A stretch of 27,580 nucleotides of DNA from Firmicutes bacterium CAG:534 (lineage in GTDB: Bacteria > Bacillota > Clostridia > Lachnospirales > Lachnospiraceae). How positions within the stretch are numbered: the stretch's first letter is position 1; each line of letters opens with the position of its first letter. The DNA lies in the NCBI GenBank assembly GCA_000436115.1, contig FR894561.1:37496-65075 (forward strand), in the 5' to 3' direction. Made by a program: the position numbers and the translations under genes. Under the pieces are notes generated by a model. It was given only the letters and a program-made list of their open reading frames with translations, was not told the origin of the DNA and searched no databases. This document shows positions 23,156-27,580 of this stretch, piece after piece.

Positions 23156-24081
23156 AGACGATGGCACAAAAAATCAGGAAAATAATAGAAGATATGCTGA
23201 TGCATGGAGGAACAAAGCAAGTCATTATATACCCTTTTGGCGACATTGGCATGTCTGTAAAAAACACTTTAAATATGGCATATGGTGTAATGGAAGATTA
23301 CATTGTTGACAACCATTTGTGTATGTTTAATCCTAAAATACATAGTACTGATTTGTTTGATGAAATAGAAATTGAAAATTTTTCTGTTATATTAGCAACC
23401 GATCAGAAAGAATTGTATAATAAACTGGTTGAGCTTCTCTTGGCAAAGAATTTTGAACTGAGTCAAATATACACCTTTGAAAGTAATAAAAAACAGGATT
23501 TGTCTTTTTATACTAACCAGCTGGTTACAAAAATAGGTAAATATAGTTACGGTCCGATCTGTGTAGAGCATCATCCTTTAATAGAAGAAATAGGGGCATT
23601 CTGTTGCTTCGCATATGGTGTTGAGGTTGTGCCGAACCACGAGATGAAATACATTACAACTCATGATATTTTATATCTCGGCAAACAGCATATGGGAATA
23701 GACATTCCGTATGAATGCTTTGAGGGTGAAAGGTACTTTTTAGAAGGGATAAAGCCAAAAGATTGTGTGACAAAGAGGAAGCGAAATAAAATAGGAAATG
23801 ATGTTTGGCTAGGAAGAAATGTAACCATTACAAATGGAGCAAATATAGGAAACGGAGTCATTGCAGGCGCAGGGGCAGTAATTACAAAAGACGTTCCGGA
23901 TTATGCAGTTGTTGTAGGAGTGCCAGCGAGAATAATACGTTTTAGATACACCAATATGCAGATAGAAGCATTAAACAGAATAGCTTGGTGGAATTGGGAA
24001 GACGATAAAATAAGGAAGTATTATGACGATTTATATCTTCCCATAGAGAAATTTATAGAAAAACATGATTGCAGAGGATAG
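23152..24081 (+). CDS. hexapeptide-repeat acyltransferase (CatB-like) with N-terminal Rossmann-like domain
   Basis: The 309-residue protein starts at GTG 23152, overlapping the aminotransferase stop (GTGA), with GGAG eight bases upstream. Residues 1-115 show the recurring N-terminal domain (QVIIYPFGDIGMSVKNTL, DYIVDNH, VILATDQ), somewhat diverged. Residues 130-265 are a left-handed beta-helix acyltransferase of the CatB / xenobiotic type: IGAFCCFAYGVEVVPNHEM, then IGNDVWLGRNVTITNGANIG and GAVITKDVPDYAVVVGVPAR, with His163 in the catalytic region. It would acylate, most likely acetylate, an amino or hydroxyl group, plausibly the amine made by the preceding aminotransferase. Confidence 0.85.
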   Translation: MKTMAQKIRKIIEDMLMHGGTKQVIIYPFGDIGMSVKNTLNMAYGVMEDYIVDNHLCMFNPKIHSTDLFDEIEIENFSVILATDQKELYNKLVELLLAKNFELSQIYTFESNKKQDLSFYTNQLVTKIGKYSYGPICVEHHPLIEEIGAFCCFAYGVEVVPNHEMKYITTHDILYLGKQHMGIDIPYECFEGERYFLEGIKPKDCVTKRKRNKIGNDVWLGRNVTITNGANIGNGVIAGAGAVITKDVPDYAVVVGVPARIIRFRYTNMQIEALNRIAWWNWEDDKIRKYYDDLYLPIEKFIEKHDCRG

Positions 24082-24086
24082 AAATT

Positions 24087-25112
24087 ATGGGATTATTAAT
24101 ATTACAGGAGTTTCGGGACAAGCTGGATAATATAATGCTTAAGGCAATGCATAAAAGTGTTCTTCTATATGGGTATGAAAGTTATACTGGAAGATTTATC
24201 AAATGGTATGCGGAGTATTATCATAATATAAAAATTGATTATCTGGTTTCTACTGATATGAGTAGAAGCAGGGCTTATGATATGGAAATTTTCAGACCGA
24301 GCATACTAGATTTTGATTATAGGGATGTGCGTAATGCAATTATCTGGGTGGTCGAACCAATGACGGATACTTTGCGCGAAGCTTTGAACAAAAAGGGATA
24401 TGTGTTAAACGTGGATTATTTCGATTTGTATTCGGAAATATATGGAGATGATGTCTACGGTATAAATGAAACGGGAGTAGATGTTTTTCACTTGAGAAAA
24501 GAGGGAAGACGAGATATTCAATTTTTGGAATGGCTTGAATGGAAATATGATTGCAATTTTTTGACCAGAATTAAGCATGATGATTTGGAAGTGGCAAAAG
24601 AACATGGGGAGGGCTATGGGTGTACTACGCAGAAAGAAATATTTACTATTTTAGACCGGTGCCACTGTATTCCAAAGAATAAGGACGCTATTTTTGATTA
24701 TGGTTGTGGAAAAGGAGGCGCATTACTTTCTTTTTTGGATTATGGTTTTGAGCGTGTGGGAGGAGTAGAGTACGAGCCTAAAATCTATGAGGTTTTAGAA
24801 CAAAACGTAAGGAAACTTGGCATCTCAGAGAGCCAAATTGAGCTGATTCAAGGTGATGCGGCAAAAGTGGATGCTGAACTGGATGAATATAATTGGTTCT
24901 ATTTTTATAGACCATTTGACGGTTACATTTTTGAAAAGTGTATTGAACGGATGTGCAGAAGTTATAAGAGAAAGAAAAGAAAAATGCATATAATTGTAAT
25001 ATCTCCATTTAGCCATAAGCAGATCGAGGAGTCAAAAGCCTTTAGGTTAACAAATCAATTTACGATTGATTTGAGGCAGAGAGTCGTTCATTTATATGAA
25101 ACATTTAATTAG
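24087..25112 (+). CDS. SAM-dependent methyltransferase with N-terminal Rossmann-like domain
   Basis: The 341-residue protein is read from ATG 24087, behind AGAGGA (24073-24078). The TTG at 24069 in the same frame overlaps the upstream gene and is less likely. Residues 20-120 look like the cassette's recurring N-terminal domain (SVLLYGYESYTGRFIKW, KIDYLVSTD, IIWVVEP). Residues 180-341 form a class I methyltransferase: IFDYGCGKGGALLSFLDYGF with SAM-binding motif I (DYGCGKG, 204-210) and VEYEPKIYEVLEQN after it, then IELIQGDAAKVD. The target is unknown. In the context of a phospho-amino modification, an N- or O-methylation is plausible. Confidence 0.83.
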   Translation: MGLLILQEFRDKLDNIMLKAMHKSVLLYGYESYTGRFIKWYAEYYHNIKIDYLVSTDMSRSRAYDMEIFRPSILDFDYRDVRNAIIWVVEPMTDTLREALNKKGYVLNVDYFDLYSEIYGDDVYGINETGVDVFHLRKEGRRDIQFLEWLEWKYDCNFLTRIKHDDLEVAKEHGEGYGCTTQKEIFTILDRCHCIPKNKDAIFDYGCGKGGALLSFLDYGFERVGGVEYEPKIYEVLEQNVRKLGISESQIELIQGDAAKVDAELDEYNWFYFYRPFDGYIFEKCIERMCRSYKRKKRKMHIIVISPFSHKQIEESKAFRLTNQFTIDLRQRVVHLYETFN

Positions 25113-25126
25113 CGAGGATAGTGAAA

Positions 25127-26353
25127 ATGTATTATTTGTTTGGAGCTGGTTCAAATTGCTACAGTGTAATTGGTTTTATAGGAAAAGAAAGAATAAAGGG
25201 AATTGTTGATAATGATATATCAAAAATCGGAAAACAGTATTGCGATTGCCCAATTATTTCATTTGATCAGTTTTTGAAACAGTATCAAGGAGAATTGGTC
25301 ATCATTTCGACCTTTGCGTGTCATGAAGAAGTTGAAAAGCAGCTTTGCAATAATAAGGTATCGAATTATATATTATATCCCAGATTGCAGACGAGTTATT
25401 TTTCTGCTAAACAAATTATAGATAATTGGAATTTATTGGAATACAAATCTATCTGCTTTTTTTGCAATAAGGCATTATCAATAGTCATATCAGATTATTT
25501 AAATCATGATACTGAAGGAAAAATAGAGATAAATAATATATATGATTATGCTGAAGGAGATAGACTGGAAATACTAAAAAAGGCAGATGCAATACTTGTA
25601 ATGGAAGATAGTTTTGATGGCAAAAGTATTGAAATGCTGGAAAAGGCTTCAAATGTTTTATGGATCAATAAGGAAATTAGGGATATATTTCAAAAAAGAT
25701 ATGATAACTTAAAAAAGTTTAAGAATACGCGTTTAGATGATAAATGCTTTTTGATTGGCAATGGACCAAGCTTGAGAATAAGTGACTTGGAGGTGTTAAA
25801 GGAGAAAGGTATTTACACGATTGGATGTAATGGGATCTTTGAGATCTTTAGTGAAACCGAATGGAGGCCAAACTGCTATGTTGCAGCGGATGGAGCAGTT
25901 CCAAATGAAAGAATGTCGGAAATAGAACAGCAAGATATTCCGGTTTTTATGAAGCATTTTGTTGGGCTTGATAAGGAAGAATTTTATTTATATAGATATC
26001 AGGAATATGACTATGAAGATGAGTACCCTCGTTTTTCGGATGACATTGTAAAGTGCATATATAGGAGCGCTACGGTTATGTTTGATATGATTCAAATAGC
26101 CGTTTACATGGGATTTAAGGAAATATACCTCTTGGGAGTAGATTGTAATTATATTATGGGAGGTATGAATAATTATTTCTTTAAAAGTACAAAGCCAGAC
26201 ACGGTAATACATAGACCTAACAATATGGTTTTGGCATACAAGTCGGCAAAGAAGTATGCAGATTCTCACGGAATCAGAATATACAATGCTACGCGAGGAG
26301 GAAAGCTTGAAGTATTTGAAAGAATAGATTTTGATTCGCTATTTGAACAATAG
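25127..26353 (+). CDS. DUF115 (Maf/MptE-like) protein with N-terminal Rossmann-like domain
   Basis: The 408-residue protein is read from ATG 25127 (GAGGA at 25114-25118). Residues 1-100 carry the recurring N-terminal domain in its clearest form: YYLFGAGSNCYSVIGFIG, GIVDNDISKIGKQYCDC and PIISFDQFLKQY. The DUF115 domain occupies about 205-395: CFLIGNGPSLRISDLEVL (GNGPSL at 211-216), YTIGCNGIF, NCYVAADG, then FKEIYLLGVDCNYIMGG. DUF115 is the domain of motility accessory factors (Maf), which attach nonulosonic acids to flagellin in Campylobacter and some clostridia, so this may be the transferase for the sugar made by the downstream neuB pathway. It ends GGKLEVFERIDFDSLFEQ; a relic of a second copy of this end follows. 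Confidence 0.85.
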   Translation: MYYLFGAGSNCYSVIGFIGKERIKGIVDNDISKIGKQYCDCPIISFDQFLKQYQGELVIISTFACHEEVEKQLCNNKVSNYILYPRLQTSYFSAKQIIDNWNLLEYKSICFFCNKALSIVISDYLNHDTEGKIEINNIYDYAEGDRLEILKKADAILVMEDSFDGKSIEMLEKASNVLWINKEIRDIFQKRYDNLKKFKNTRLDDKCFLIGNGPSLRISDLEVLKEKGIYTIGCNGIFEIFSETEWRPNCYVAADGAVPNERMSEIEQQDIPVFMKHFVGLDKEEFYLYRYQEYDYEDEYPRFSDDIVKCIYRSATVMFDMIQIAVYMGFKEIYLLGVDCNYIMGGMNNYFFKSTKPDTVIHRPNNMVLAYKSAKKYADSHGIRIYNATRGGKLEVFERIDFDSLFEQ

Positions 26354-26356
26354 TAG

Positions 26357-26409
26357 AGAGAGGAAAATTAGAGATTTTTGAAAGGGTAAATCTGGACACT
26401 TTATTTTAA
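26357..26409 (+). pseudogene. relic of the 3' end of a second DUF115 gene
   Basis: Bases 26362-26409 translate to GKLEIFERVNLDTLF and a stop. The intact gene ends GKLEVFERIDFDSLF followed by EQ and a stop. Ten of 15 residues are identical and the rest conservative; about 30 of 45 bases match by hand count. The relic has no start codon, lies in a different frame from the intact gene and is preceded by repeated stops. It is best explained as the leftover end of a displaced homologue. Confidence 0.8.
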
Positions 26410-26424
26410 GGATGGAGAGATAAA

Positions 26425-27495
26425 ACGAACACAAACGTGAAGGCTGTAGTATTTGACATTGATGGGGTTATCACGGACGGAAAGAAATACCTATGCGGCC
26501 AGGAGGAAACAAAGTCGGTTGCCCTGAAAGACCTGGACGCAATCCATATGTTAAAGGAAGAAGGGTATATTGTAGGAGCAATCACAGGGGAAAGCACCCC
26601 ATTTGCGCAGAGGCTGAAGGAGGAGCTTTCGCTTGACTTTTTCATTCTGGGCTGCAAGAAAAAGTGGGAGGAATTACAGGAAATTATAAAGAACTATAAT
26701 ATCAGTAAAAGCGAAGTTTGTTATATCGGAGATGGAAAGTATGATATGGATGCTCTGCAGCATGCAGGTGTTTCAGTCTGTCCAGCGGATGCGATTTATG
26801 AAGTAAGGGAAATATCGAAGTATGTGCTGACTACGCCTGGAGGGAAGGGGTGTATAGCGGAAGTATATACAATGTTGCATAACACCATAAAGGCAAAGGG
26901 CGAGAATGGTTATGGTGTAACGATAATGCAACGAATGAATGAACACCTTAACATATTACAAAAGATAGTGTGTGATGGCGAAAGGATAGAAATATTTTCG
27001 AAGATCATTGATGAAGCGGTTAGGTGCTATCATAGCGGAGGAAAGCTTTTACTATGCGGAAACGGAGGAAGCGCAGCGGATGCACAACATTTAGCAACAG
27101 AGCTGGTTTCAAGATTTTATAAGGAAAGGGAAGCGCTGCCTGCAATGGCTCTTAACGTAAATACGTCATCGCTGACTGCGATAGCGAACGATTACCAGTA
27201 TGATAAGGTTTTTTCCAGGCAGGTAGAGGCTTTTGGAAAAGAAGGCGATGTCCTATTGGGGATATCAACAAGCGGAAAAGCAAAGAATGTAATAGAAGCA
27301 TTTAAAATGGGGGAAAAGAAAGGAATACGGACAATTCTGTTTACAGGGGATTTGGAAGCAGATTCAGAAATTATGAATTATGCAAATATAGTTTTTAGAG
27401 TCCCTTCAAAGGATACCCCAAGAATTCAGGAAATGCATATATTACTAGGACATATTCTATGTGAAGAAATTGAGCGAAGCATTGGAGAAAGATAA
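26425..27495 (+). CDS. KdsC-like HAD phosphatase - GmhA-like sugar isomerase (SIS) fusion
   Basis: Residues 1-150 (counted from GTG 26437) are a KdsC/NeuA-tail type HAD phosphatase: VVFDIDGVITDG with Asp7 and Asp9, AITGES at 48 and IGDGKYDMDAL at 97. Residues 165-352 match phosphoheptose isomerase GmhA: GNGGSAADAQHLATELVSRF from 208, GISTSGKAKN at 275, and KDTPRIQEMHILLGH, with the family's catalytic Glu (222) and His (334). The ribosome binding site GGATGGAG (26410-26417) is well placed for an ACG at 26425 but 19 bases from the GTG at 26437. So either ACG is used or GTG is a fallback. The neuB start follows 10 bases after the stop. Together they may make an unusual heptose- or nonulosonate-type sugar. 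Confidence 0.85.
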   Translation, partial: TNTNVKAVVFDIDGVITDGKKYLCGQEETKSVALKDLDAIHMLKEEGYIVGAITGESTPFAQRLKEELSLDFFILGCKKKWEELQEIIKNYNISKSEVCYIGDGKYDMDALQHAGVSVCPADAIYEVREISKYVLTTPGGKGCIAEVYTMLHNTIKAKGENGYGVTIMQRMNEHLNILQKIVCDGERIEIFSKIIDEAVRCYHSGGKLLLCGNGGSAADAQHLATELVSRFYKEREALPAMALNVNTSSLTAIANDYQYDKVFSRQVEAFGKEGDVLLGISTSGKAKNVIEAFKMGEKKGIRTILFTGDLEADSEIMNYANIVFRVPSKDTPRIQEMHILLGHILCEEIERSIGER

Positions 27496-27505
27496 AGGAG
27501 AAGAA

Positions 27506-27580
27506 ATGATGAACGGAAAGCACGTTTTTATAGTTGCAGAAATAGGGATAAACCATAATGGAGACATGGACATAGCTAAG
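27506..27580 (+). CDS. neuB: NeuB-family nonulosonic acid synthase, N-terminal start (partial)
   Basis: Only 25 codons are visible before the window ends. They include FIVAEIGINHNGDMDIA, the opening of the NeuB / sialic, legionaminic or pseudaminic acid synthase family, which condenses phosphoenolpyruvate with a six-carbon amino sugar. AAAGGAG lies at 27494-27500; spacing fits the second ATG (27509) slightly better than the first (27506). The next genes should include a CMP-transferase if the pathway is complete. Confidence 0.88.
   Translation, partial: MMNGKHVFIVAEIGINHNGDMDIAK

Larger units (their letters stand above)
18416..26409 (+). other. A+T-rich probable exchange cassette (licD to DUF115)
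   Basis: Sampled 60-base lines contain 15 G+C at 25441-25500 and 25501-25560, and 21 at 18541-18600 and 19081-19140. Upstream the figures are 33 at 18121-18180 and 30 at 16021-16080; downstream 30 at 26461-26520. The left edge coincides with the terminator at 18385-18415, and the right edge with the DUF115 relic. Eight genes are tightly packed in one direction. No transposase, integrase or flanking repeats are visible. Confidence 0.65.

Noticed and set aside
1..27580. Mobile elements, CRISPR array, tRNA or rRNA genes
   Set aside because: I looked for transposase or integrase-like proteins, regularly spaced repeats and tRNA-like cloverleafs and saw none. The cassette edges carry no target-site duplications that I can recognise.

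Overview
The window looks like a flagellar filament and flagellin-modification locus from a low-to-mid G+C Gram-positive, most likely a Lachnospiraceae-type Clostridia (Roseburia / Eubacterium rectale-like). The evidence is the gene order flgK-flgL-fliW-csrA-flaG-fliD-fliS-(fliT-like)-flagellin, strong GGAGG ribosome binding sites, and SigD-type promoters of the form TAAA-N15-TCCGATAT. The taxon is inferred from gene content only. There are no rRNA or tRNA genes, CRISPR arrays or insertion sequences, and no gene-free stretch exceeds 300 bases (the longest is 7716-7991).

Region 1 (1-6538) is the filament-assembly block: the 3' part of flgK, then flgL, fliW and csrA. A terminator with a SigD promoter nested in it separates these from flaG, fliD, fliS and a FliT/FlgN-like chaperone. 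Region 2 (6519-11249) holds a reverse-strand CgeB-like glycosyltransferase, a divergently expressed GT2 enzyme, a second CgeB-like paralogue, and flagellin. Flagellin has its own SigD promoter, a structured leader with GGA motifs suited to CsrA, and a strong terminator. Together fliW, csrA and this leader look like the FliW-CsrA-flagellin homeostatic circuit known from Bacillus subtilis.

Region 3 (11369-18292) encodes a DUF4422 transferase; a large CDP-glycerol glycerophosphotransferase-like protein fused to a probable beta-propeller; and two multidomain proteins that share a duplicated Gfo/Idh/MocA oxidoreductase module. One copy carries an N-terminal cytidylyltransferase and the other a C-terminal glycerophosphodiester phosphodiesterase. 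Region 4 (about 18.4-26.35 kb) is visibly more A+T rich: licD, a tagD-like cytidylyltransferase, a PdxA-family dehydrogenase, a radical SAM protein, an aminotransferase, a hexapeptide acyltransferase, a methyltransferase and a DUF115 (Maf-like) protein. Four of these carry a similar N-terminal Rossmann-like domain. Just after the DUF115 gene lies a short relic of the 3' end of a second DUF115 gene, exactly where G+C content rises again, so this block looks like a swapped-in cassette. Region 5 (26425-27580) is a KdsC-like phosphatase fused to a GmhA-like isomerase, followed by the start of neuB, the entry to a nonulosonic-acid pathway.

Taken together, regions 3-5 suggest that flagellin is decorated with a glycan carrying CDP-activated, phosphodiester-linked small groups that are oxidised, aminated, acylated and methylated, plus a nonulosonate. 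The class of chemistry is suggested by the families; the actual product is unknown and is the most novel aspect of the window.
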